NCBI GenBank assembly: GCA_902626605.1
Contig: CACOFZ010000013.1
Location: forward strand, 1-47,639
Length of the DNA: 47,639 bases
From: an uncultured PS1 clade bacterium
Lineage (GTDB): Bacteria > Pseudomonadota > Alphaproteobacteria > MED-G09
Reading direction: 5' to 3'
A program made the position numbers and the translations under genes. Within the stretch, counting starts at the first letter, position 1. Every line of letters begins with the position of its first letter. The notes below the pieces were generated by a model. It had not been told where the DNA came from, made no database searches, and was given only the letters and a program-made list of their open reading frames with translations. Positions 25,580-33,266 of this stretch are shown piece by piece.

Positions 25580-26593
25580 ATGACCATTAAAACCTATAGA
25601 GAAGCAATAATTGAGGCTATGATCCTTGAAATGAAACGTGATGAAAAGGTTTTTGTAATTGGCGAGGATATCTCTGGAGGAAGGGGCTGTGATGACTTTG
25701 ATGGCGAAGCAGCCGGCGGACCCATGGGATTAACTCAAGGTCTTTGGGATGAGTTTGGCGCTCAAAGAGTTATAGATACTCCAATTAGTGAAACAGCAAT
25801 TATGGGTGCTGCAGCTGGAGCTGCATTATCTGGCCTCAGACCTATAGCAGAATTAATGTTTTCGGATTTTTTTGGTGTTTGTTTTGATCAAATTTATAAT
25901 CAGGCTGCAAAATTTAGATTTATGTATGGTGATCAAGGAGCTACTCCTCTAGTTATTAGAACCATGATAGGTGCTGGAATTGGCTGTGGTCCTCAGCACT
26001 CTCAATCACCATATTCAATCTTTGCCAATATTCCTGGATTAAAAGTTGTAACTCCATCAAACCCTTATGATGCAAAAGGTCTGTTAATTTCTTCAATTAG
26101 AGACAATGATCCAGTTATTTTTTGTGAACATAAAGCTCTTTTAGGTATGGACGGAGAAGTACCTGATGAGTCTTATGAAGTTCCATTAGGCAAAGGAAAG
26201 ATTTTAAAAGAAGGTAATGATATTTCAATTGTTGCCATTGGACAAATGGTAGGAGTTGTCCAAAATTGTATAAAAAATTTAGAAAAAAAGGGTATATCTG
26301 CTGAGATTATTGACCCAAGATCGTTATCACCTTTTGATGATGAAATGGTTTATGATAGTGTAGAAAAAACTGGAAGGCTTTTAGTTTTAGATGAGTCGAA
26401 TCCCGTTTGTTCTTTTGGTTCATGGATAACAAGCATGGTTTCGGAAGAGGTTTTTTCATCTCTAAAAGCACCAACCAAAGTTCTTACACCTCCACATTGT
26501 CCAGTTCCAGCTGCGCCAAATTTAGAGGCAGCATATTTACCAGATGTGGAAACAATAATTAGTGCTTCGGAGAATTTAAAAAACTATACTTAA
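25580..26593 (+). CDS. TPP-dependent dehydrogenase E1 beta subunit, copy 1
   Basis: A 337-residue transketolase-like E1 beta subunit. Recognisable parts are VIGEDISGG, RVIDTPISE, IRDNDPVIFCEHKAL and the C-terminal domain with IDPRSLSPFD. Its ATG directly follows the alpha-subunit stop, so the two are coupled. It is clearly paralogous to the beta subunit at 36124, sharing long identical blocks such as DSVEKTGRL and EVFSSLKAP. Its stop overlaps the stop of the convergent PQQ enzyme gene by four bases, so no separate terminator exists. Substrate could be pyruvate, a branched 2-oxoacid or acetoin. Confidence 0.93.
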   Translation: MTIKTYREAIIEAMILEMKRDEKVFVIGEDISGGRGCDDFDGEAAGGPMGLTQGLWDEFGAQRVIDTPISETAIMGAAAGAALSGLRPIAELMFSDFFGVCFDQIYNQAAKFRFMYGDQGATPLVIRTMIGAGIGCGPQHSQSPYSIFANIPGLKVVTPSNPYDAKGLLISSIRDNDPVIFCEHKALLGMDGEVPDESYEVPLGKGKILKEGNDISIVAIGQMVGVVQNCIKNLEKKGISAEIIDPRSLSPFDDEMVYDSVEKTGRLLVLDESNPVCSFGSWITSMVSEEVFSSLKAPTKVLTPPHCPVPAAPNLEAAYLPDVETIISASENLKNYT

Positions 26594-28446
26594 TTCTCTA
26601 TTTCAAAGCTGAGCAAAATATTTCCGGGCATATTACCTCCATATTGATAGCCAGAGTTTACATATAGATTATTTCCACTAATTACTGGCCCTAAACCTTC
26701 AATAGTTCCTCCATATGCCCTAATATTAGAGAATTCAGAAAAGTCCCTATTTGTGTTAAATTCCCAGATTAAATTTCCCTTCTCACTATCAAGTATATAA
26801 AGCCATCCATCCATACCAGCACCTATTATAATATCATTAGTTGACGAGAGTGCTGCTGAAATGCCTCTGTCACATGAACTTAGTCCATTGCATCTATCTT
26901 TCGGTTCAAATTTCCAATTAATATCACCATTAACTGCATTTAAAGAATAAATACCAGGTGTAGCAGGCCCCGGAAATTTATTAATATAATTTTTATCTGC
27001 AATTGGTGCATAAATATTGTCATTGTCTATTGTCATACCCCAGTGAACACCCCCAGCAAAACCACCTCTGCCAATTTTTTTTGACCATAGAAGTTTGCCC
27101 TTTTGATCTGGATCTAGTGCATATACATGACCTGATTTTCTGCCTCCAAAAAGAATGTTTCTACCTTTACTTGTTTTCATTAAAATTGTTGAAGCACCAA
27201 AATCCCAATCAGGACCATCCTCTTTTGGGCAGCCCGATTTAGGAGAAATAAAGCATCCCATATTCCATGCATCACCAGTTTGCGCTTGAAATGACCAAAC
27301 AATTCCTCCTTTAGATTTATCAATAGCGAGTATTGCATCGCTTGTATCAGCTGCTGGAGAGGTATATGACTCGCCAGTACCAACATAAACAAGATTTCTC
27401 TCATCATCTATCGTTGGCGAATTCCATACTGGAACACCTGATGGTGCTAAGATTTTCTTACCAGATTCATTATAGTCTCCTAGATGCTTTGCAGGAACCG
27501 GTATTGAATATGTTGTCCATAATTCCTCGCCAGTAATTGCATCCAAGGCCATAACTCCACCTCTAAAAGTACAACATTCATAATCTGGATTTGCACCATC
27601 AGCCCATTCCCTTGAGGACAAAGGTACATATATTACTTCATCATATACTCTGACAGACCCTGTTAATATTACCCTTGGGTGATATCTTAGTGATTTTATC
27701 CAAATATTGTCACCCGACAAAGCATCAAACTTATAGACATTTCCCTCATAATCTCCTGCGTAAATAAAATATTTATTATTTATTTTCTCAATTACTGGCG
27801 CGGATCTAATTTCTCCTTGAGTTTTTGTCATCCACCTTACGCATCCTGTTTCTCTATCAAGAGCATAGAGGTTTGAATTTTGACCACCAATATAAATAAC
27901 ATTACCAGAAACAGAAGGTTGTGATCTCGATCTTGTAGCTCCAGGAAATGCAAAAACCCACTTTAATTTCATAGTTTTAGCATTATCGCTATTTATTTTT
28001 GATTTAGCTCTACGTGTATTTTGTTTATCATAGCCCCACTGTGAGTATGAGTCTTTTTCATCAAAATTGATTTTTGAAGCTAATATTTCTGCGCTGCAAA
28101 AATTTGGCTCTGGAATATTTGTTGATACACTTCCTCCTGAAATAAATTCTGCAAGTTTGATTTTTTCATCTTTATTTAGATGAGATGCTTGCGAAGACAT
28201 TACACCATTTAAAGTCTCCAAAATATAATCAGCTGACATTGCTGAGAATGTTGTTGCATGGGGGGCTCTTGGAACACCCCCGCTATGACAACTTATACAT
28301 GAATCATTGAATATTTCTGCTGATTTTTTATCTGTTGCACCTGCAAATAAATCAGCATTTTGTGTTTCTTTTTCAGGAGAGGCACTAGCCAATAAAAAAG
28401 TATTAAAAATAAATATTGATAAAAATAATATATAAAATTTTTTCAT
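26590..28446 (-). CDS. Cytochrome c-PQQ dehydrogenase fusion (polyvinyl-alcohol dehydrogenase-like)
   Basis: A 618-residue exported quinoprotein. A signal peptide (about 1-22) leads to a small cytochrome c domain with CISCH at 50-54, then a beta-propeller from about 155 with at least seven PQQ-type repeats (for example LYALDRETGCVRW and MALDAITGEELW). A vicinal cysteine pair at 291-292 recalls the disulfide near PQQ in methanol-type dehydrogenases. N-terminal heme plus C-terminal propeller is the order of polyvinyl-alcohol dehydrogenase (cytochrome); most other quinohemoproteins carry heme at the C terminus. It should oxidise a secondary or primary alcohol in the periplasm. It follows a TetR gene by 6 bases and is probably in its operon. 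Confidence 0.9.
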   Translation of the reverse strand: MKKFYILFLSIFIFNTFLLASASPEKETQNADLFAGATDKKSAEIFNDSCISCHSGGVPRAPHATTFSAMSADYILETLNGVMSSQASHLNKDEKIKLAEFISGGSVSTNIPEPNFCSAEILASKINFDEKDSYSQWGYDKQNTRRAKSKINSDNAKTMKLKWVFAFPGATRSRSQPSVSGNVIYIGGQNSNLYALDRETGCVRWMTKTQGEIRSAPVIEKINNKYFIYAGDYEGNVYKFDALSGDNIWIKSLRYHPRVILTGSVRVYDEVIYVPLSSREWADGANPDYECCTFRGGVMALDAITGEELWTTYSIPVPAKHLGDYNESGKKILAPSGVPVWNSPTIDDERNLVYVGTGESYTSPAADTSDAILAIDKSKGGIVWSFQAQTGDAWNMGCFISPKSGCPKEDGPDWDFGASTILMKTSKGRNILFGGRKSGHVYALDPDQKGKLLWSKKIGRGGFAGGVHWGMTIDNDNIYAPIADKNYINKFPGPATPGIYSLNAVNGDINWKFEPKDRCNGLSSCDRGISAALSSTNDIIIGAGMDGWLYILDSEKGNLIWEFNTNRDFSEFSNIRAYGGTIEGLGPVISGNNLYVNSGYQYGGNMPGNILLSFEIEN

Positions 28447-28452
28447 TTTTCT

Positions 28453-29094
28453 CTATTTCGAAATTCCGGTGAGTAAGTTATTAACTAGTTCCGAGGAGAC
28501 TTTACCAATATTTATATTTTTATTTGTTAAAACTTTTCTAATACCAATATGTTCAAGACCACCTAAGAATTGATCTCTAAATATATCAAAATTTGTTGAA
28601 TTTAAAATTTCTTTATTATTTACACCTCTATCAAAAACTTTTTTAATAAGGTTAGAATATCTCTTATTCAATTCATGAATTGGCGATCCTATATAATTAT
28701 TCCATCTAAGCTCTTTAAACCAAATAATGTGTAATTTTGGTGCACTTTTCATTCCTTCAAGATATCTAATAGCTATAAATAATAAACTAGAGTGTAAATC
28801 TGAAATATCTCTAATATCTGTCTCCATTTTTTCAATAAATGGTTCAGCCCAGTCAATATAAACCTGATTTAAAAGATCATTTTTGTCATTAAAATATTTA
28901 TATAAAGTTGCTTCAGAAACTCCTGCTGCTTTCGATATTTTCATCATTGATAAACCTTTGATGCCTTTTTCTTCAAGAATTTTTTTTGATGCTCTTATAA
29001 TTTCGGGCGGCCTAGCATCCTTTCTTCTTTTCCAAGAGCTATTTTGGAGATGTTTAATTTTAACAACACTATTCTTTGAAACTTGATTTTTCAT
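28453..29094 (-). CDS. TetR-family transcriptional regulator
   Basis: A 213-residue regulator. The N-terminal helix-turn-helix around 30-75 (ISKAAGVSEATLYKYFNDKNDLL) is typical TetR; the C-terminal helical ligand domain is not diagnostic. It lies 6 bases upstream of the PQQ dehydrogenase on the same strand, so it probably controls that gene and itself, and perhaps the MAPEG-SnoaL-ABM genes further upstream. The 105-base spacer before it has a 14-bp AT-only palindrome at 29120-29133 that could be, but need not be, its operator. The ribosome site is weak, so the start could be a later one. Confidence 0.9.
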   Translation of the reverse strand: MKNQVSKNSVVKIKHLQNSSWKRRKDARPPEIIRASKKILEEKGIKGLSMMKISKAAGVSEATLYKYFNDKNDLLNQVYIDWAEPFIEKMETDIRDISDLHSSLLFIAIRYLEGMKSAPKLHIIWFKELRWNNYIGSPIHELNKRYSNLIKKVFDRGVNNKEILNSTNFDIFRDQFLGGLEHIGIRKVLTNKNINIGKVSSELVNNLLTGISK

Positions 29095-29199
29095 AATCTA
29101 CTTATTTACTTTCTAATAGTTAATTTAAATTAATTTCAATATAATTTTATATTACACTTTATTTAAAAGGTAAAATTAAGGCAGATATTTTAATTAAAA

Positions 29200-29616
29200 T
29201 TAGTAAACGTTTCGAAGCTTCAGCCACCAATCCTGAACTTCTGCAGCATGACTAACACCATATTCCTTAGCTAAATCTGAAGCATCTTCAGGAACCGACT
29301 CCATCTTGGTTATACCAACTGGTGCAGCATCATCAATAGGATCTAACCACTCAAGATCTATACTATCTATAACACCGTCATATTGTGCGCCAGCCTCTTC
29401 ATGGTGTTCGCTTATTTGGTGTTTTAATAAAAAATCTAAATAAGTTGGATACACTAGAAGAGTATAATATGAATTTTTCTCTCTTCCACGATAATATTCA
29501 TATCTTATTATACAATCTTCTTTTGCATGTGATTGCTTGTAAAGCTCTTTTGATAATTCTTCGAATTTTTGCTCTTGTCCATCAACAATTTTAATGTGTG
29601 CAAGTAATGATGACAT
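29200..29616 (-). CDS. Antibiotic-biosynthesis-monooxygenase (ABM) domain protein
   Basis: A 138-residue protein whose first 95 residues form a ferredoxin-like ABM domain: LLAHIKIVDGQEQKFEELS, then CIIRYEYYRG and a late LKHQISEHHEEAG. Members are small dimeric cofactor-free oxygenases, heme-degrading enzymes or just ligand-binding dimers. The C-terminal 40 residues are an extension I do not recognise. An AGGAG site precedes the ATG, and it follows a SnoaL-like gene by 18 bases. It may oxidise or isomerise a quinone-like intermediate; no substrate is evident. Confidence 0.8.
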   Translation of the reverse strand: MSSLLAHIKIVDGQEQKFEELSKELYKQSHAKEDCIIRYEYYRGREKNSYYTLLVYPTYLDFLLKHQISEHHEEAGAQYDGVIDSIDLEWLDPIDDAAPVGITKMESVPEDASDLAKEYGVSHAAEVQDWWLKLRNVY

Positions 29617-29634
29617 TTTTATCTCCTAAATAAA

Positions 29635-30156
29635 TTAATTACCATTATAAAGTTTTCTATATTTCTCACTATCTGTTCTTAAATTCATACCTAAAAATAG
29701 TCCTTCAAGAGCACCACTAACATTTTCAGCTTTAGTAGAAAAATTACTATCCAATATGTAAAGTCTCTTACTTATTTTCCATCCATCAGGTGTATTTGTA
29801 AATTCATCGTGATATCTTCCAAAATAGATATTAATATTATTAATTGAGTTATCTTCAATTTCACCTCCAGCGGTTAGGCCGTAACTTTCAACTTCTGCTT
29901 TATTTCCTTTTAGTTCAATAGCCACATTAGTTATAGAGTGCCAGCTATGCCCACTTTTTTCAATTTCCATGACAACAGGAATAAAGCCTTTAGCATCTCC
30001 AGCATAAAATCCATAATCAATATAACCACTCTCTAAAAAACAAGTTTTTAATAAATCCTCATCAACCCAGTCCATAGCTCTACAATAACGAGTTAAGCAA
30101 TCATTTATTTCTTGAATTGCTTCAAGCTTAGTAACTTTTTCTTCTAAATTTTCCAT
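29635..30156 (-). CDS. SnoaL-like / NTF2-fold protein
   Basis: A 173-residue cone-fold protein. The opening LEAIQEINDCLTRYCRAMDWVDEDLLKTCF is the standard helix pair of SnoaL-like_4 proteins, and HSITNVAIELKGNKAEVESY is the beta part. The family includes ring-cleaving or cyclase enzymes, dehydratases, steroid delta-isomerase relatives and dioxygenase beta subunits. A GAGGAG site precedes the ATG, and the gene is sandwiched between MAPEG and ABM genes with spacers of 25 and 18 bases. It might be an isomerase or dehydratase of the pathway, but catalytic residues cannot be assigned with confidence. Confidence 0.82.
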   Translation of the reverse strand: MENLEEKVTKLEAIQEINDCLTRYCRAMDWVDEDLLKTCFLESGYIDYGFYAGDAKGFIPVVMEIEKSGHSWHSITNVAIELKGNKAEVESYGLTAGGEIEDNSINNINIYFGRYHDEFTNTPDGWKISKRLYILDSNFSTKAENVSGALEGLFLGMNLRTDSEKYRKLYNGN

Positions 30157-30181
30157 AAATACTCCTCAATGAAATAAAATA

Positions 30182-30610
30182 TTAAATTAAATAAATAGCT
30201 TCTCTAAATATCATAATTGTCAAAGGGACCCAGCTCAAAATAAATAGAGAAAACCTTATCCAAACAAGATTTAAAGTTGCTTGTAAAATTGAATGAATTA
30301 TTCGGATAATTACGTAAAACCAAGCACAATAAAGATGAATAATATCTGTATGCTCAAGTCCCCAAATAACAAAACTAATTGCATAAAAAATGGTCGGTTG
30401 TTCAAATAAATGATTATAGTTATCAGCAACCCTTTCTACCTTACTTGGGAAAATACCTCCAATTGATGAAGGGTGAGAAAATTTTTGTACATCAACACCA
30501 TCTTCTTCTAATTTTTTTGCTGCCGGTAATCGAGTAGCATACATCCAAATCATCATAAAAAAAGATAGTAAACACATAACAATTGTTGGTTGGAATATTA
30601 AATTATTCAT
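30182..30610 (-). CDS. MAPEG-family membrane protein
   Basis: A 142-residue integral membrane protein with four hydrophobic segments (about 5-25, 73-92, 95-115 and 119-140). The conserved polar stretch RVADNYNHLFEQPTIFY matches the N-x-x-E-x-P region of membrane-associated eicosanoid/glutathione enzymes. ATG 30610 is used because GGAGGG sits directly before it; a TTG ten codons upstream is rejected. Some bacterial members conjugate glutathione to lipophilic electrophiles, many are uncharacterised. Its position next to SnoaL and ABM genes suggests a detoxification or isomerisation step on a hydrophobic intermediate. Confidence 0.8.
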   Translation of the reverse strand: MNNLIFQPTIVMCLLSFFMMIWMYATRLPAAKKLEEDGVDVQKFSHPSSIGGIFPSKVERVADNYNHLFEQPTIFYAISFVIWGLEHTDIIHLYCAWFYVIIRIIHSILQATLNLVWIRFSLFILSWVPLTIMIFREAIYLI

Positions 30611-30650
30611 AAAGCCCTCCATATATAATATTTGCAACAAACAGGTCTTT

Positions 30651-30680
30651 TTGCAATAATTAATTTAATTATAGTATTAT
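30651..30680 (+). promoter_or_regulatory. Possible sigma-70 promoter of the VOC-SnoaL operon
   Basis: TTGCAA at 30651-30656 and TATTAT at 30675-30680 are spaced by 18 bases, 18 bases before the ATG of the VOC gene, which also has a strong AAGGGGGGA ribosome site. A second TTGCAA, itself palindromic, lies at 30632-30637, so a pair of identical hexamers brackets the upstream part of this divergent spacer. The short distance to the start means a very short leader. Confidence 0.3.
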
Positions 30681-30698
30681 TTTAAAGGGGGGATAGTA

Positions 30699-31169
30699 AT
30701 GCCAATTAATGGGATGCATCATGCTGCAATATCAACGCCAAATATTGAACGTATAATGAATTTCTATAAGGAAAACTTTAATTGTAAAGATATTAAAAGT
30801 AGAAGCCAATGGGAAAAAGGTTCAAACAATATTGATAAAGTTTTAGATTTAAAAAATAGTTCTGCAAAACAAGGCTTTCTCAGCTGTGGAAATGTTATGA
30901 TAGAGTTTTTTGAATACTCATCTCCTGAACCTCAACCAATGCATAAAAATAGACCAGTTAACAACCACGGTCATACTCATTTTTGTTTTGATGTTACAAA
31001 TATTGACGAGGTTTATAGCGATTTAGTATCAAAAGGTATAAATTTTCATTGTCCTCCTCAAGATTTTGGCCAAGTTAAGGCAACATACGGAAGGGATTGT
31101 GATGGGAATGTATTTGAGATTCAAGAGATAATTGATCCAAAGTACCCAGCAAGAGTTTTTAATGACTAG
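30699..31169 (+). CDS. VOC-family (glyoxalase/extradiol dioxygenase-fold) protein
   Basis: A 156-residue protein with two beta-alpha-beta-beta-beta modules. MHHAAISTPNIERIMNFYK provides the first metal histidine near residues 7-8, HTHFCFDVTNIDEVY begins the second module, and VFEIQE near the end supplies the usual acidic ligand. Such proteins act as glyoxalases, epimerases (methylmalonyl-CoA epimerase), isomerases or extradiol dioxygenases with a divalent metal. The next gene overlaps its last 8 bases, so they are coupled. The function here is unknown; an epimerase or dioxygenase is plausible in a catabolic region. Confidence 0.86.
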   Translation: MPINGMHHAAISTPNIERIMNFYKENFNCKDIKSRSQWEKGSNNIDKVLDLKNSSAKQGFLSCGNVMIEFFEYSSPEPQPMHKNRPVNNHGHTHFCFDVTNIDEVYSDLVSKGINFHCPPQDFGQVKATYGRDCDGNVFEIQEIIDPKYPARVFND

Positions 31170-31554
31170 AAATGATAAAGAATACTTATTTCATCTTCTT
31201 CAAGAAATTTATTTTGATAATATAGATACTGCAAAAGCTGACGAAGCTGCAGAAGCAATGCACAACAATGTTAGATGGGTTCACAATCAAGTATGGGAAC
31301 ACGATGCACATAAAACCAACATTAGAGATACTTTTAATGGACGAAAAGAGGTTAGGGATTTTTTGCGTAAAAGGATAGTTGAGATGCAGATTGAGGGCAT
31401 TATTCATAAAGTTGAAAATGTTGTATCTGACGGAAAATTAGGTGCCTTTAAAGCGAATGTTATTGGAAAAGATAAGTCTAAAAAACCTTTTTTTGGTTTA
31501 GTAGAATTAAAGGAAAATAAAATAATTTACTACAGAGTTTTGCCTCAAGAATAA
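31162..31554 (+). CDS. SnoaL-like / NTF2-fold protein, second copy
   Basis: A 130-residue protein. The N-terminal helix, the NNVRWVHNQVWEHDAH segment, FNGRKEVRDFLRKRI and the long C-terminal strands match the NTF2/SnoaL-like cone fold. The start ATG 31162 lies within the VOC gene (8-base overlap), a sign of coupled translation. It differs strongly from the SnoaL protein at 29635, so they are not a recent duplication. Possible roles are small-molecule isomerase, cyclase or dehydratase. Its stop lies 3 bases from the stop of the convergent ligase gene. Confidence 0.75.
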   Translation: MTRNDKEYLFHLLQEIYFDNIDTAKADEAAEAMHNNVRWVHNQVWEHDAHKTNIRDTFNGRKEVRDFLRKRIVEMQIEGIIHKVENVVSDGKLGAFKANVIGKDKSKKPFFGLVELKENKIIYYRVLPQE

Positions 31555-31557
31555 AAT

Positions 31558-33144
31558 TTAACCAAAAACCTTTTCACCTAAGTTATAATCTTTTAGTTTA
31601 AATTTTTGTACCTTGGTTGATGACATCGGCCAATCATCAACAAAAACTACATACCTAGGAATTTTGAAATTAGATATTTGCCCTTTGCAAAAATCTATTA
31701 ATTCCTCTTTAGATATTTCCTCCCCTGGTTTTTTTTCAATAAATACTGCAGGTACTTCTCCTAGATGATCATCCTCAATGCCAATAACCTGACTAATTAA
31801 AATTTTTTCATGACTATCAAAATATGCTTCAATTTCTAAGGCAGCAACATTTTCTCCACCAACTTTAAGCATATCTTTTATTCTTCCATGGTAACGAATA
31901 TAACCATCATTTGTTAATGATCCAATATCCCCAGTTGAAAACCACCCATCATCTGATAAGGCTTTTTTTGTTGCTTCTTTATCATTAAGATATCCTGAAA
32001 ATACATGCGGTCCCTTAATCTCGATAAGACCTCTTTCTTCATTGTTTAAAATTTCATTTGTTTCAGGATCTAGTATCCTTATTTCTACTTCTGGCCATGG
32101 CTTACCACAAGTTGTAAGTCTATGTTCAAGGGAGTCATCAGGTGAACCAAAAGAAGTTACTCCTCCTACCTCTGTTAAACCATAAGCTGAAACCTGTGAA
32201 GCTTGAGGAACCTTATCTTGAAATGTTTTTAAAGTTTCAATTGGTGCAACATTGTTAATAATCCTCAATTTACTGAGATTATCTGGTGTAAAGTCCTTAT
32301 GATTTGATAATGCAACCATTACAGCAGGAAATGCTGGGAAGGCTATTGATACATCTTTTTCTATTAAAACCTTAATAGCGTCATCTGGATTAAAGTGAAT
32401 CGTAGAAATAAAAGTTGATTTTGATATTGAACACCCAATAAAAGGTAAAATTGAAGACATATGAAACATTGGTAGAGGGTCCCAAAAGACGTCTTTATCA
32501 TTCATTTTCCATCTATCGACCATAGAATTTGCTACATGTAAAACATTGTTATGACTCAACGGACATCCTTTTGGATTCGAGGTTGTTCCAGACGTATACA
32601 TTACGAAAGCAGGGTCATTTTCTGATCCAGTTGCTTCTTCATTTAATGAGTCGTCTACAGAAATTGACTCAAATTCCTTAAAGTTTTTAAATCTATTATC
32701 TTTAGAATCACCTATTATATAAACATCAATTAGTTCCTTTGGACGACCTTCTGGTGAGTTATAAACAGAACTTATAATTTCAGAAAAATTTGTTACCTCA
32801 TCTGATTGAGAGCTAGTAAATAAAATTTTGCATTTACTATCATGAAGAACATAGTTTAATTCTTTCGCTTTATATCTTGCATTAATATTTACTGGAACAA
32901 AACCTGCATACATTGATGCATACATTAATAATAAATATTCAACTGAATTGAATAAAAGTATACCAACTCTATCGCCTTTATTTAAATTTAATGTCTTTAA
33001 TTTCTTTGCATATGAAGCAACAAGAATTGAAAATTGATTAAAGCTTAAACTAGTATTATCGACTGTTAGACATTCCTTATTACTTATTTCACTGGGAAAT
33101 TTAACAACAAAATCGGCAATATTATTAATTTTTTTTTCACTCAT
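31558..33144 (-). CDS. Acyl-CoA synthetase / AMP-dependent CoA ligase
   Basis: A 528-residue ANL-family ligase. Motifs in order are YTSGTTSNPKGCPLSH near 185-200, AYGLTEVGG in the middle, GWFSTGDIG, GRIKDMLKVGGENVAALEIE at the hinge, and a C-terminal STKVQKFKL, where the catalytic lysine region reads TKVQK rather than TGKILK. It activates a carboxylic acid with ATP and CoA. No clear ribosome site precedes its ATG. It is divergent from the other ligase at 33267, with a 122-base spacer, and convergent with the VOC-SnoaL operon. The altered C-terminal motif resembles long-chain or cyclohexane-carboxylate-type ligases; the substrate is uncertain. Confidence 0.92.
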   Translation of the reverse strand: MSEKKINNIADFVVKFPSEISNKECLTVDNTSLSFNQFSILVASYAKKLKTLNLNKGDRVGILLFNSVEYLLLMYASMYAGFVPVNINARYKAKELNYVLHDSKCKILFTSSQSDEVTNFSEIISSVYNSPEGRPKELIDVYIIGDSKDNRFKNFKEFESISVDDSLNEEATGSENDPAFVMYTSGTTSNPKGCPLSHNNVLHVANSMVDRWKMNDKDVFWDPLPMFHMSSILPFIGCSISKSTFISTIHFNPDDAIKVLIEKDVSIAFPAFPAVMVALSNHKDFTPDNLSKLRIINNVAPIETLKTFQDKVPQASQVSAYGLTEVGGVTSFGSPDDSLEHRLTTCGKPWPEVEIRILDPETNEILNNEERGLIEIKGPHVFSGYLNDKEATKKALSDDGWFSTGDIGSLTNDGYIRYHGRIKDMLKVGGENVAALEIEAYFDSHEKILISQVIGIEDDHLGEVPAVFIEKKPGEEISKEELIDFCKGQISNFKIPRYVVFVDDWPMSSTKVQKFKLKDYNLGEKVFG

Positions 33145-33266
33145 TTAAGTTATCGCTTTTTTGATTTATAATTTTATCTAATAATTTATTATAATTTATA
33201 GATTAAACTTTGTTTGTTTGCTATTAAAAAGCAAGCTTATTATTGGTTCAAGGGATAGGGAAAACT

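Noticed and set aside
29120-29133. 14-bp palindrome TTAATTTAAATTAA upstream of the TetR gene
   Set aside because: It consists only of A and T in a very AT-rich spacer, so chance is likely; kept only as a remark under the regulator.
33218-33234. 5-bp inverted repeat TTGCT / AGCAA between the divergent ligases
   Set aside because: Too short and with a 7-base loop; no T run and no further symmetry.
33241-33266. GGTTCAAGG, reminiscent of a tRNA T loop
   Set aside because: No acceptor stem, anticodon arm or CCA context around it; no tRNA is seen anywhere in the window.
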